Shown here one piece after another: positions 9,769 to 22,708 of a stretch of 64,000 nucleotides of DNA. The stretch covers positions 9,642,456-9,706,455 of the forward strand of contig OZ022247.1 of assembly GCA_963978895.1 (NCBI GenBank), in the 5' to 3' direction. A program made the position numbers and the translations under genes. Under the pieces are notes generated by a model that was not told the origin of the DNA, did not search any database, and was given only the letters and a program-made list of their open reading frames with translations. Position 1 is the stretch's first letter. Every line of letters begins with the position of its first letter. This stretch comes from Erpobdella octoculata. Taxonomy: Eukaryota; Annelida; Clitellata; Hirudinida; Erpobdellidae.

Positions 9769-12031
9769 ACACTAGACCAAATATAAAATTAACTCCGTTG
9801 ACTTTAAAAATATTAAAAACTTACAAAATTATTTGTTCTACATGCAATCTGAGCTATTAGAAATTGTGACTTTATTATTAAAAAAATGTAGGAATGCACC
9901 ACCTATCAGAAAAACGTGAATTTCTACCATACAGTGCATACAGATATTGGAAATTATGTATTTTACTATGTGATGTATCATTTTAATTTTTGCGTGCATA
10001 CGAATCTGTTGGAATACCCCTATCGGTGCGTAGCAATATATGGATGACCACTTGCCCTATCTTTTTCTCCAAATGTCTCTCTCTCGATCAAACGATTAAA
10101 GACATACTGAGAAAATTATTGTCAATACATTGTTTCAAATTCATTTATCTCAGTTAATAATGGTTAGCGTGCTTGAGCCATATGTTGAGACCCTTTGATG
10201 CTTAAAAAACCTACTTCCCATTATCCAATCGAGCATAGAACTTGGTGTATAGTATTGTCGTCAATGACAATGCATTTTTTCAGATTGATAGGACAAAAAT
10301 TAAAAAAATATATAAAATAATGTCAATTAAAATTTAAAAAAAGTGAACCATAAAAAACATTGTTTTTTAGAAATCCTTTATAACTTTATAATTTGGAATG
10401 CAAAAAATTAGTATTTTTTTTTATTTGTTAAAAATTTAAACGCGACGCAAAAAATCAATGTTTCATTTGCAATAAATTCAGCAGGTATGGTCACTGAAAA
10501 GGCAACAGTGACTCAAATTCAAAATGATATATACAGTTGTGGTATTTTTGTAGACGTTTTTATTAGAAGACTAGATCGCGGGGAAAATTTAAGTGTTTAT
10601 TTTAATCTGGGCAGTGAAAGAGAACAGAGGGTAAAACAAATCATGCTATCATTCGACAACATGACAAACTATTATTTGTATTGCGGGCATGACGGAGAGG
10701 GTAAAAACAGGGACTGAGTGGAATGCGAAAAATGTAGAAGGTGGATTCACCAAAAATTCACCCTGTTAATGCTTACTAAGGAAGATTTCAAACGAAACGT
10801 TTCACTTGCATTTCACTCACTTGCATAATAACATAATAGCCAAAGGAAGCCAGACTCGTTTGTCGAACTGTATGCTCCACTGTTTTTGTTTATGTTTCGA
10901 TTTGCTGGGAGAAACTGGTATACAGTGAGACATTTTAATCGATAACTTTTTTATTTATTAAGTTATAGAAGCGAGAGTTACATCGTTGGATTTGTAATTG
11001 AATTTTCTAAAAACGAGCGTCTCGGTTATTCCGAGTGCAGTAGTTAAAAAAATAATAATTTTTCAAAGAAGAGCTAACGTTTGTTTTATGCAATTTTCTT
11101 TGGAAAATCGTCGTTTTTAGCTTATAACTTTTTTATTTGTTGAACAGAAGAAATTGGTTTCAATTATACTATAAGATTTCATTTTTAAAACACCATCCAA
11201 CGATGTATAGCACAGTCCCAATGCACACACAAAATATTTTTATTTTATTTGCACAGCCAGCAATATTGCAACTTCACACACGTCGCAAGTTACGCAACTA
11301 ACTTAGCAACACTCGTTAACTCTTGCAGGAAAGAAGCAGACAAAAATTACCTAGTAAAAATAGTTCCAATTTTTTCTGTCCTACTACCTGCCATGTCTGC
11401 TGAAAACAATTTCAGGTACCTCAAGTGTTGAAAAGTTTCACGATTTTTTTCTCCTCTATTTTCATTCAAAGTCAAATGTGAACATTTCCAAAGCTACATA
11501 AATTATTAACCAAAATAAATTTATAAATAAATCAAAAATTAACTATTTTTAAATGAAAAAATTAATTTAATAAATTAATTATAGTTAACTTTTTTTTTAA
11601 ATTTAACATTTTTGTTTTTTTAAACAAAAATTTGTTTTTAAATGTTCATTTTCATTTTAAAATTACAGTTTAAAACATTAAAATAAATCAACTGTTTTTA
11701 TTACAGTGAACGATAATACACTTTTGGCGGTGCTTCATTGTTTCATTATGAACATTCTTGCGGCATGACGCAATGACATTTGCAGACGTTTTTTTCCGCA
11801 TCGTCAAGACGTCTGACTGAAATTGCTTAAATTTTGTCATTTGCTGGTGGTGCCATTTGATTCGCACAGTGAAATCTGTTGCCAGTCATACCCTACTATA
11901 CACACCTGACTATTCGGATCAGTCTTCACTTAATCTTAATTGAATCTAATTCTAATTAGTCAATAAGAAACATTAAACTGCATATTCCGATTTTTATAAA
12001 AAGATCAATTCAAGTTATATTATTATATATA
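9769..12031. other. Intergenic region upstream of the CBP-like gene
   Basis: AT-rich, with one decayed PHD-like frame (10487-10830) and no other supportable gene. The CBP-like promoter should be at its right end. The missing MRPS23 first exon could be here but was not recognised. Confidence 0.4.
10487..10830 (+). pseudogene. PHD-finger-like remnant
   Basis: A frame from 10487 runs to TGA at 10716. The same frame continues with VECEKCRRWIHQK, which together with the preceding YYLYCGHDGEGK resembles the Cys/His spacing of a PHD zinc finger. The TGA falls where the family has Trp. A second stop follows near 10830. No partner exons were found; a captured domain in a dead transposon or a retropseudogene is possible. 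Confidence 0.35.
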
Positions 12032-15000
12032 ATGGAGGAACCTGTTGCCAAAAAAGGAAAATCTGGTAAATATTTTTAGTACATGGTATCAGCTGTTAGG
12101 TTTATATATTTATACTAAACTTTTAAAATATATCCAGAAATTTTAAAAGATTGTCTTCACAAAACAATTTCTATATACCTAATTTAAGTGTGAAGAGCCA
12201 TGAACTGTATTTTTCTTATAGTATTCTTTCTAACAGTTGCTCTTTTATTTTTTTTATAAATCAAGTAAACAAGTGTGTGAGAAGTGGTCTTTTATTTAGA
12301 AGAATTTTCCTTTACTGTCAAAATCTTCAAGGAGGGAATTATGGCTTCACAATTAAATAAATCTTAGTTGTAAGCTATATTTCAAAATTAAATAAAGATA
12401 TTCAGGAAACCAAGTTGAGGTTATGAAAAGATTCTGAAAATCTGTTAAAATCAGATTTATTTATCTCACTATAAAAGGATGGAAAACTAGAGCTTATAAT
12501 GAGTGAAAGAAAGAATGGTTAATAAAGGGTTGAACTTAAAAAAGTTTTTGCTTAGGAAGGCAATCACAGATACTTTACATTATAAGTATTTATCTTATCC
12601 ATTACCTTGATCAAAGTTTTGAAAACAGTTTAAGTCTTGATCTTGGAGTAAAAGTATTGAGCTCAAATGTGATCTTGCAAAAAAGTCTTGACTACATCTT
12701 TGAGCATTTGATAATTAAAAACTTTAATTGAGTTACATTAGTATTACTGTTTAAATAACAGTTTTTAAAAGATGTTTTGGAAATTTATAGAAGATTCTTT
12801 TTTCAGATCTGGAAGCAGCAACAGAAAGCTCTTATGGATCCACTTTGAACATGGTCAAATCAGACCGTGTTTTATGCAAGGTGGCTCAAATATTAAAAAC
12901 TGAAAACACCTCATTATTAAACCAGTCTCTTTTGCAGTATTTTGAAGTTGAGAAAGTTACTAATGTAAGTTCATTTTTTTATTATTTGTATTGATTATAT
13001 TAAAATGTTTTTCTTGTATGTTTGTTTGTCTGTCCGCGAAATTTTGGAATCAAATTTTAGACTATTTTCCGACAAGTTACAGCTCTGCAACTTTTAATAT
13101 AGCTCTAAACCGGATGACAATGCAATATTCTACCACTTTAATCATGATTTGAAGAGTTTTTTAAGTTCAGCAAAATAAAATTAAATATGGCGATTAGTTC
13201 CGAAAGTTGCCACCGCAATTGAAAAGTGTCGCTGCAATAGCGAAAAAATGTAAAATGATGTTTTAATGGTTCACTTGTTTTATATTTATTAGGTTTAATA
13301 TAAAAAATTGTTCTTGTAGGAAGATGACCCGTTGTTTAAATATAAGGCACTTCGGAGGAGGCTTTCATTGTTGCTTCATTCCTTTCTATGTAAAAACACT
13401 AAATGCTCAATTGGTCATTGTTGGTCGAGGAAAAATATTTGGACACACATTGTAGGATGCACAGATTCTAAATGTGAAGGTTGAATTGAGTTATATATAG
13501 TGTTATATTCATGTTTATTGACTTGTTATAACATTTCTAAACTAATTAAAACAGTTGATTGGTGCATACCTTCGAAGCAAATATTAGGACATTGGATTGA
13601 TTGTTCGTCTCCCAACTGTTTTGCATGTTCAACATTTAACAAACCGCAACATTTAAAAGAACGTATGTTGTTTATTCTTGTTTCATAATTAATAAAAATG
13701 TATCAAAATCAATATAACAATTTTTAATGGAATTTATTTATTTATTTTTCATAAATATGGTTATTTATATATGTTATTTTCTAGGTTTAGAAGTATCACC
13801 TAGAAAAATAAACTCCTCTATCAGGACAACAAATAAGATTAAAGAAAGTAATGAATCACACGGATCGAAGAATGAAAAAGGTTTCATCCGTTACATTTTA
13901 TTTCTTTAAAATCTTAATAATTGCTTAATTGTGTGTATTTTCTTTTTTTCCAGTTTGGAGCGGGCATGAGTTGAGAACAGCCTTCATACCGATATTAGAT
14001 AAATTATTTTCATACGAGAAGGAATCTGATCCATTTATGAGACCTGTTGATCCTGTTTTAGATCAATGTCCAGACTACTTTCTTATTATAAGAAGACCGA
14101 TGGATTTTGGAACCATTTTGTCTAAATTGGAACGTAATGTTTACACAGATCCATGGGAAATTGTCAATGACATCAATTTGGTTTTTGGCAATGCATGGTT
14201 GTATAATAAAAAGTGCTCCATCTATCACAAATATGCTTGCAAAGTGAGTTACGTTTTTTTGTTTATTCACTTTAAAGTTCAAAATTATTTAATAAGTTGT
14301 ACTTGTGTTCAGCTGGCTGATGTCTTTGAGTCATGCATTGATTCAATCATGAGAAAACTGGGCTTCTGCTGTGGTCAAAGATACGAATTCACTCCTCTGC
14401 CGAAATATTGCGACAGTCGCCTCTGGTGCAACATTCCCGTCCTGGCGGATTATTTCTCATATAACGATCAGTTAGTTGTTGATGATATGGAAAGGTATTT
14501 CTTCACCGTGAGATTTGATGTTGATACGTATAAGTTATTTTATCACCGTGATGTTAATGATATAAAAAGGTATTTCTTCAATGTGAGGTTTGATGTTGAT
14601 AATATGAAAAGTTATTTCATCACTGTGATGTTAATAAAATGCAAAGGTATTTCTTCAATGTGAGATTTCAAGCCATTAAGCATACCAAATGAGTTATTTT
14701 ATGTAATCGATATTCACAAATGAGTGAAATTATTAAAAATAAAGTTAAACAATTATTAACTTCTGAATTAATTTTTGTTTATTATTTAGTCAATTTAGGT
14801 GTGTCATATGATGAAATAATTTCACTGAATTCCAGATATGCTTTCTGCGAGAGATGCTTTGCAGAATCTCCAACAACACCAACAGTGTCTGTTTGCAAAG
14901 ATCCAACTTCAGAACCGCTGTAGGCTTTCTTATTTACATTTGACAGACCAGCAATTTCTATAAAAAAAATTTTAATTTTATTTCTTGTTTATCGCTTTTT

Positions 15001-18000
15001 CTGTTTCAGAATTATTGAGAAAAAACTTTTTGTCAAGAAAAAAAACTTGGAGAGAAAATTGGAAAGGTTGCTTTGTTGGTTCTTTGAAAGTTTTTCATTT
15101 CCAGATTTGCTTTAAATTCTTTTTTTTTTTTAATTTTAATTTATTTTCAGAGTAATAAAATGTTCAAACTGTGGTCGATTGAACCACATAATTTGTGTCA
15201 TGTACCTCGAAAATGTTTCGTCTCCGTTCATATGTCAACTGTGTCAATCGAAAGCACTAGGCCTTTACAAACCTGTAATTTATCGAGCTAAAGGTGATTT
15301 TTGTGGTGTTTTTTATGTGCATAAATTAATTGAAACTTGGTTCTCTAATATTGAAGTCATGTGACTCGAGTTTTATCTTAAATTTAGACATTCCTAGCAG
15401 CAAGTTGAGTGATTTCATTGAGGCTCGTGTTCGAAATTTCTTCACAAGAAGAAAACTTGGCTCTGGTGAAATAACCATTCGTACCATTGCCAGTTCCAAA
15501 GAAATAACTCTGGTTAAGCCTCGGTGAGTATTTATTTATTTTGTAAGCAGAAATCTAAATAAAAATGGAGTAAATTAGCAGTGTTGTACAATCAACAAAC
15601 GGAAATGGTTGGATATTATTATTTTTGTCCTTTTATTATTTTGATGACCAAGATTATATTTAAGTTTTGAATGTTGCCAGGTTCAAAAAGCATTTTCCTC
15701 AAATGTCTGACGAGTTTCCATACATGTCGAAAGCCATATTTGCATTCCAGGACCTTGGAGATCAGGATGTGTGCTTCTTTGGAATGCATGTCCAAGAGTA
15801 CGGGTCTGAAGTTCCATCTCCGAATACTAGGTTTGTTGATGATTTTTATCACTTCAAATTTTTTATTACATGTCATAATTACTAGTCGACTGGTTTACAT
15901 AAATTGTGTACATGACTGGTTTACTAGGTACTAGGTAACTAGTATAACCTATTTTAGACGTGTATAACTTATTTCAGACGTGTATAATTTATTTCAGACG
16001 TTTATAACTTATTTCAGATGTGTATAATTTATTTCAGACGTGTATAATTTATTTCAGACGTGTATAATTTATTTCAGACGTGTATAATTTATTTCAGACG
16101 TGTATAACTTATTTCAGACGTGTATAAATTATTTCAGACGTGTATAATTTATTTCAGACGTGTTTATCTGGCCTACCTCGATAGTGTCCAGTATTTTGAA
16201 CCCTCGGGTTATCGAACGTCACTCTACCATGAAATACTTCTTGCATACATGCAGTACATCAAGAACTTGGGGTGAGTTTAAAACAGTTTTTGTTTTCATT
16301 TGTATGAGAGGTCATAGTTTCTAGCAAGCTGTCAGGTTATAGTTACTGAAAAGTCTGATATGGTGCCCAGCGGAGTTAATCTGGACATATTTTTTACAAT
16401 ACGATTTGTTGTTGAATCTAGAAATGACAAGACATAAATAAAACAAATTGAAGTTTGCTTGCGACTACACAAGAAATCTGTGTATATATTTTTTAACAAT
16501 ATAGGTTGATAGATATGAAGAGAAGTGATTTTATGTCTTGTGATCCAAATCTGAAGGTTGTAAATGTATAAAAGGTTGTAAATGTATAAAGGGTTGTAAA
16601 AGTAATAAAGTTCATGAATGTATAAGAGGTTGTAGATGTGAAAAAATCGTAAATGTGTACAAGGTGGTAGTCCTATAAAGGATCGTAAATGTGTACAAGG
16701 TGGTAGTCATAAAAAATGATAAATGTGTATGAAAGGTCGAGATGTTGTATTTTACATGCTTTCATTAACTTTCATTAGTCCAGATGTCCGCTGACGTTTA
16801 GAAGCTTGGGAGATCATTATAAAATTAACGAACTTGAAAAAAATTTTAAGTTTAGTTGAACAAAAATAACTGAAAAAATTTATGAAATAAAAATTATTAA
16901 AATTAAATTAAAAACATATGATAATGATGACAAAAATTTTCATCGTCTTAGTAATTCACTGGGTTAATATTTGTACAATATGATGTTGCTATGAAATTTT
17001 TTAGTAAAAACTTGTTATTGATTTTTCGACCACTTCCCATTGATCTTTTGACTTCAAATTTTCCACATAAATGTACTTTTGAAGGCAATACACGATTTCA
17101 AGGGTGTCATGTGGGTGAGGGTGGCAGGGGGCTCCCCAAAAATTTTCTAAAAATTTTGTAATCAATTTTACTACCCTTCCCATTGATATTTTGACTTAAA
17201 AAATTTAGCACATAAATGTACTCTTGATGACAATACACTAATCCAAGGGCGTTATTTGGAGAGAGCAAGGGGGCTCCAAGGTATTTAAAAAAAATTTTTT
17301 TTTTGGAAAATTAGAAATGGGAAAGTTTTAGGACATTTTCAGAAAAAGTACCTATGACTAGCCCTGTTAAGAAGTAACATCATAACATATTATTTTATTT
17401 GATCTGTTGAAAAGAAATTAAATTAATCAGGAAATATCAAAACTGTCAGCAATGGGAACATATTTGAATTAAGCCTGTTTTCATTATTTTTTGCCTTGAT
17501 TTTTGCTTTGCCATTTTTACCCAGTGGTTTTCTCATTTAAAATTTTTGTATTCATAAGCACTTCCTTACAAGGTAATTATTTTTATTGCATTATGACATT
17601 AACTCCCTGCTGCTAGATCTTTTCTGGCATGTTCAGTAATTCTTCTAATTTAAGAAGCTGGTCATGGTAATGAGATTCTATTTATCTACATACCTCAATA
17701 ACATCTCTATAATAATTGAGTGTCAAAGTTCCTAAAAGTTTAGACATTAAAGTTGTATGGAGTTATTGTGAAAATTCACTTCATATTTACAATTTCAAAA
17801 ATATTTTGTTGGTCTGATTTGTCTTAGGTTTAAAGTTTATGTTATTATTTTTGGATATAATAAAAGATACTTCCAATTTTGAATAACTTATTATTTGAGA
17901 CAAACTTTTGCAGATTTGTTTCCTTGCATATATGGTCATGTCCTCCGTGTGAAGGCGATGATTACATCTTCAACTGCCATCCACAGAAACAAAAAATTCC

Positions 18001-19703
18001 AAAGGCAAAAAGACTTCAAGAGTGGTACAGGAAGTTGCTTGAAAAAGCTACAAATGAAAATGTTGTCACAAACTTTACAGTTGGTTTACTTTATTATTTA
18101 TTGAGTTTATATATGATTATATTTTTTTATGTAAATCACTTGTTGTTTTGAAAGGATATCCTGTCATGCAAATCACTTGTTGTTTTGAAAGGATATCCTG
18201 TCATGTAAATCACTTGTTGTTTTGAAAGGATATCCTGTCATGTAAATCACTTGTTGTTTTGAAAGGATATCTTGTCATGTAAATCACTTTTTGTTTTGAA
18301 AGGATATCTTGTCATGTAAATCACTTGTTGTTTTGAAAGGATATCCTGTCATACGCCGTTGGCAACGACCTTAAGAACGCTGCCGACATGCCCTACTTTG
18401 ATGGCGACTTTTGGCCAACTTCCCTTGAAGATAATTTGAAGGAGATTGAAAAAAGTGAATCATCTGGAGAAAAGTCATCGTCAGGAAAGGTTAATGGTTT
18501 TTTATTATATTAATATTCAGAATGTTTTACTGACCTGTGTTGTAATTTTATTCCATGCTCAGCCACCGAAATCAGCTCAAGACACAGCTGCCGGTAACAG
18601 TCAAAAGCAGCAGAACAAAGGCAAAAAAGTAGCTCAATCAACTCATGGAGATGTGCTTGTTGATAAAATTTATTCTACACTTGGCAAGTACAGAGAGGTT
18701 GGTTTTTTGCATGGTTTTTTTTCAAGGTTATAAAAATGTCATTGCCAAAACTGAGTTAAACGGTGAAATGTGATTATGTTTTTTTTTTTAGATGTTTTTT
18801 GTGGTAGAGTTTTTCCAATCAGATGAAGTAGCCACACTGATGCCAATATATGATCCCGATCCTATAATGCCGAATGATCTGATGCACGAAAGGTCTTCAT
18901 TTCTTTTCATGTCGAGAGAGAGGCAAGCCGAATTCTCTTCTCTCAGGAGAACAAAACATTCAACACTGATCATGCTTCAGGAGATTCTCACCAATTCTAA
19001 CAATTCTACCACTCAGTCTTCATCAACTAATTCCAACTTCTCATCCACTGCCTTCACATGTAACATCTGTAATTCAAAAGCTGAAAACTTCCACATTTGT
19101 CAAGTTTGTGTGGTAAGAAAGATTATATAGCTTGCTGTTATTTTAAATGGTCGGTGAACAAGTAAAACATAAATTGATGTATTACAGACTTGGAGGTGCT
19201 GTCCAAAGTGTTTTGAACTGGTTGGCCACCATCATGAAACAGAAGTGACATCATCGAGAAGTGGCGTTGATGCCCTCGAACACGCTTCCTACTGTACCGA
19301 TGTCAGGTGTACGGACGACAGATGTGCTAAGTTCAAAGCAGCAATCGGCCACACGTTGGTGTGCGAACAGAGGCCGAATTGTAAAATCTGCAAAGTTATT
19401 GTCCGACTTGCCATCATTCACGCCAAGAGATGTTCTATCAATAATCCTTCCAATCTGGAAAGCAACGAGTCGTTTAACCAATCGGATGCCAACAAGAGTT
19501 CCGAAACTGCAGAATGTTCGGTCGTGTTTTGCGAGGTTGCCAAGGAGAAACTCCATCATGCTATAACAAAACAAAGAAAGATGGAAGAAAGAATGTTAAA
19601 GAGAAGAACTGCTGCTATGATGGTAGTGGATGAAAATGAAAACGATGCTAATGCCGATAAAGATAAGCCCGAACAGGATTTTCAAAGAATGGGTTCCATT
19701 TGA
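12032..19703 (+). CDS. EP300/CREBBP-like: Compact CBP/p300-like histone acetyltransferase
   Basis: Nuclear lysine acetyltransferase and coactivator. Exons: 12032-12065, 12807-12964, 13320-13479, 13555-13662, 13785-13880, 13954-14243, 14313-14470, 14836-14919, 15010-15066, 15151-15293, 15388-15523, 15681-15830, 16158-16271, 17914-18079, 18340-18489, 18563-18697, 18792-19112 and 19188-19703; total 2976 nt, 991 codons plus stop, phases consistent. Order: TAZ1 (65-153, all three HCCC sites), bromodomain (about 188-305, acetyl-lysine Asn270), RING/PHD (about 306-430), HAT (about 445-790, with [15 protein letters not shown]570 and LQEWY at 597-601, matching the CoA/lysine-binding Trp and catalytic Tyr), a short Lys/Ser loop (about 655-700), ZZ (about 805-840) and TAZ2 (about 850-950). 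Only about 33 residues separate TAZ1 from the bromodomain, so KIX is absent; nothing follows TAZ2, so the NCBD and Gln-rich tail are absent. Vertebrate proteins are about 2400 residues. Exon 8 uses GTAGGC as donor, chosen by phase. Exon 1 is the least certain. Confidence 0.9.
14480..14672 (+). repeat. Imperfect tandem repeat in intron 7 of the CBP-like gene
   Basis: About three diverged units built on GGTATTTCTTCA..GTGAGATTTGATGTTGAT, starting about 10 bases after the exon 7 donor. Units contain extra GTGAG strings that look like donors, but they do not duplicate exon sequence. Confidence 0.65.
15958..16157 (+). repeat. Ten 20-bp tandem copies of a 3' splice site (intron 12)
   Basis: Units begin exactly every 20 bases from 15958 to 16138, consensus ACGTGTATAATTTATTTCAG. 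The last unit ends with the acceptor used by exon 13, and the exon itself starts ACGTGT, so each unit copies the intron end plus the first six exon bases. Every unit ends in a pyrimidine-rich TTATTTCAG. Using any upstream AG would give AGA-CGT-GTA-TAA (or a close variant), an early stop. Confidence 0.9.
16272..17913 (+). other. Intron 13 of the CBP-like gene
   Basis: 1.64 kb, the longest intron. Its first part (about 16555-16740) has loose repeats of GGTTGTAAATGTATAAA and GTGTACAAGGTGGTAGT. The middle (17010-17290) has two similar blocks (ATTGATNTTTTGACTT..AAATGTACT..GACAATACAC), a diverged duplication of about 130 bp. No coding sequence recognised. Confidence 0.6.
18131..18352 (+). repeat. 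Six 37-bp tandem copies of an intron-exon junction (intron 14/exon 15)
   Basis: Units start at 18131, 18168, 18205, 18242, 18279 and 18316. Each reads GTAAATCACTTGTTG.. then TTTGAAAG then GATATCCTGTCAT. The last 13 bases are the first 13 of exon 15, and the preceding 24 the end of intron 14. Because each unit starts GTAAAT (GCAAAT in unit 2), every internal copy forms a 13-nt cassette bounded by AG and GT. The functional acceptor is the last (exon 15 starts at 18340). Confidence 0.9.
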
Positions 19704-21470
19704 ATCCTTCAGAATTTAAGACTTGCAAAGGTGCTTTTTTAAAATTGATTTTATTGTTTTTTTAATCATCGGTAATGTACAAGTTGTTGTAGTGTGCGTA
19801 TGAAACTGTCGCTTTAGTTTTCTATGATCTACTGTTGTTATTATTGATGCGATTTAGTAAATTTAATGCTGTTTAAAATTGAATTATTGAAACAAATTTT
19901 TTTACTTATCAGAGTTTAACTTATGGTAACATCTGTATTTCTGATCATCATCACCATTTATTTATATAATGATTAGTTTTTCTATGCTACATATATTGGG
20001 ATTGAATGCTTTCTAATTAATTAAGATTTTAGTTCAAAGGGCATTGGGGTTAAGCCACCTTATTGGAGGGTAAGACGTTGTCTTTGTTTCATCATGGACT
20101 GAAAAGCAATAATGTGGTAAAATTAAATTCTTGTGAACTTTCCAATGCTTTGGATCTATCTAACATAATATATATTAAATGCTATTTTTGTTATAGTGAA
20201 TTTATGTTTTTATGTAAGGATTTGTATCTTTTAAAACTTTTTCACAATGTGATTGCTTATCCAATCAAACTTTTCAAATTTCACCACCCTTTCTTAAAGG
20301 GAGATTCATTGTTGTTTTATATATATATATATACATAAAAGTCACATCATCATAGTTGTTATATATATGTGTATGCAAAGAAATCACATCATCATAAGAA
20401 TGTTTGAATAATTACATTTTTGATCTTCCGATGATGACATGGAGAATAACTTTTTAATTTTTATCTTAAGTCTTTAATTACCTAAGCGATTGGTTATCTT
20501 ACAATATTTTAAAGCTCTTTTAATGTCTTGAAAAGTTATACCAGTAAAAATTATGTTTTGTTTTTGGTAGACAGATTGGTAAATAATGTGGATTTTGTTT
20601 AGATTTACTTGTCATAACACCAGTGCTGATGAATCTTTAGGAAGAGTATATTTAATGATTGGAGGTGCACCAATCATAGGCTTGTTATTGGCATCGGCCG
20701 ATAATCACCACCGACCGATTAGTGCTATTTTAGTATTTTTATTCTTATAAAGTGCGGGACAATGCATTCAGTCATAACACATTGAGGAATCAATTTTTGT
20801 ACACATTTTTAATAAACCAAATAAATATAATAAACAAATATAAATATATACACAAATATAAAAAAAAGCGATCACAAATAAACAAAGAAATAAATGCAAT
20901 TAAGTTGAATCATTTGGGATCATTAGAGTCAAAAATAGTCAAAGTACCGCTATGTTCATTCGAAGAAACATAACCTAGCGATCAGAATGTTTAAGACCAG
21001 CAGCACCACTGAAGAAACGCTCGCTTTGTCCGTGGTACTCAAGTTTGTGGCAGATTTGAAATGGGAGCCAATTTTTTTACGCCATTGTATCTTAAACCCC
21101 TAGACCACATAATTATAAAATAATCAAAAAATACTCGTTCTGTCTCCGAATCTTCTCAATAATCAACAGGTAAGCTTCCACACGCATACAAATATTACAA
21201 ATACTCACTTATAAAAACATGCACATGGTGATGATGGACTGAGCTGTGGACTCGTATAGTCCAATCAGATGCCACGGGAAGTCAAAAGGGGCTTGACCGG
21301 TCTCCACCCTTCTTTAAAAAGTGCCCACTCAAGGGTATACCCTCACAGCCATTGCTACCTATGCATAGATAAACTTGAGTGATTTCTGAAACCGGTGAGA
21401 TTTAAAGCACACAAAGTCATGAGGTATATTTCATACATTGGTGTGTGATTTCAGATCTCTGAGATGTGTA
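19704..21470. other. Downstream of the CBP-like gene; hAT debris
   Basis: Contains the CBP-like 3' UTR. Around 20655-20725 is a GGTGCACCAAT..GGCATCGGCCGATAA string typical of a hAT terminus, without a partner. 20.75-21.05 kb may be further remnant. No gene supported. Confidence 0.45.
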
Positions 21471-22708
21471 CAGTGGCGGCGCTAGGCATGGGCAAGGGTG
21501 GGCATTGCCCGCCCTCACAAGGGTGTTGCCCAAAGTTCGCCCGTCCTCCCAAAAAATTATTGAACTTTAATTTTACAACAGTTGATTAAACATTAATGTA
21601 AATTTTACCGTTTTTTAAAACACCATGTCGTAGTTTTTGTTTTAAAGTACAAGCAGTAAAATAATTTCACAAAATGTGAGAGTATTAGTACCATAGATAT
21701 CTATGATTAGTACCATGGTTAGAATACCATATATAGATATCTATGGTTAGTACATTTAATGTTACTTTTGGTTCTATAATGTGCATAAACCTTAAATTTT
21801 ATATTTTGTTGGTTTAAGTAAAAATAATAAAATAACACTAAAATAAATAGTAATTGTAATAAATAAATTATAACAACTTTGAAACCATAATTTAATGTTG
21901 CCTAAGCAATTATAGCAATAATTTCAAGAATATTTATTGTTTACAATAAAATTGAATATATACGCCATTAATTTACACCCCTCTTCATGAGTTATTCGCC
22001 CTTTCAAGAATATAGCACTGGTTGTGATTACAAATTATCGTGTAGATATCCAGAATTCATAACAATTTATAAATACCAACAATTAATTTATTAGTCATGT
22101 TAATTTTTTTTCTTTTACTTATAGTATAAACTAAATCTAAATTGCATAGTTTTGTTTAGGCATGCAACAATTTTAGCTTTTATCTGTATTGAGAAATTCA
22201 TTATTCCACACAGACAGGCGTGTTATGAGAAAAAACAGAATTATGCAAGGTTTATTAAATTTGATGAAATCATTGACAATTTCGCATTAAAGAAATCAAG
22301 GAAAATATCACTTTGAAAATTTGGAAAAATTGGTCATTGTGCAAAAAATTATAATGTTAATTTTTTACATAATTTCTTTAATAAACCTGCTTTCCATAAA
22401 TGGCAAACGTATTTTAATCTTTTAAATCCTGAATTTGAAAATCATAAAATTGAAATTATAAAATTCTAATAAGTAATACATTTATTATTTAAAAAATCCA
22501 TTATCAATGAACAGTTTTTATAAAATTTAAGACAATTATATGAGGAATTCACCGCCAGGTGCCAATCAGTGAATGAGCAAGAGAACATTTAGATTTTTTT
22601 AGGGACTACCGTCTGGCTCTCAGGGGGGCCCGTATACCTCAGCACAGGGGCCCGCGATGGTCTCTCGACGGCCCTGCGTACATGCATACATACATACATA
22701 CATACATA

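Noticed and set aside
15958..16157. Regular 20-bp repeats as a possible CRISPR array
   Set aside because: No spacers; pure tandem units in a eukaryotic intron. The same applies to 18131-18352.
19261..19574. Overlapping ORFs on both strands in the TAZ2 exon, e.g. 19251-19574 minus
   Set aside because: Shadows of the CBP-like frame, which has the zinc-finger motif.
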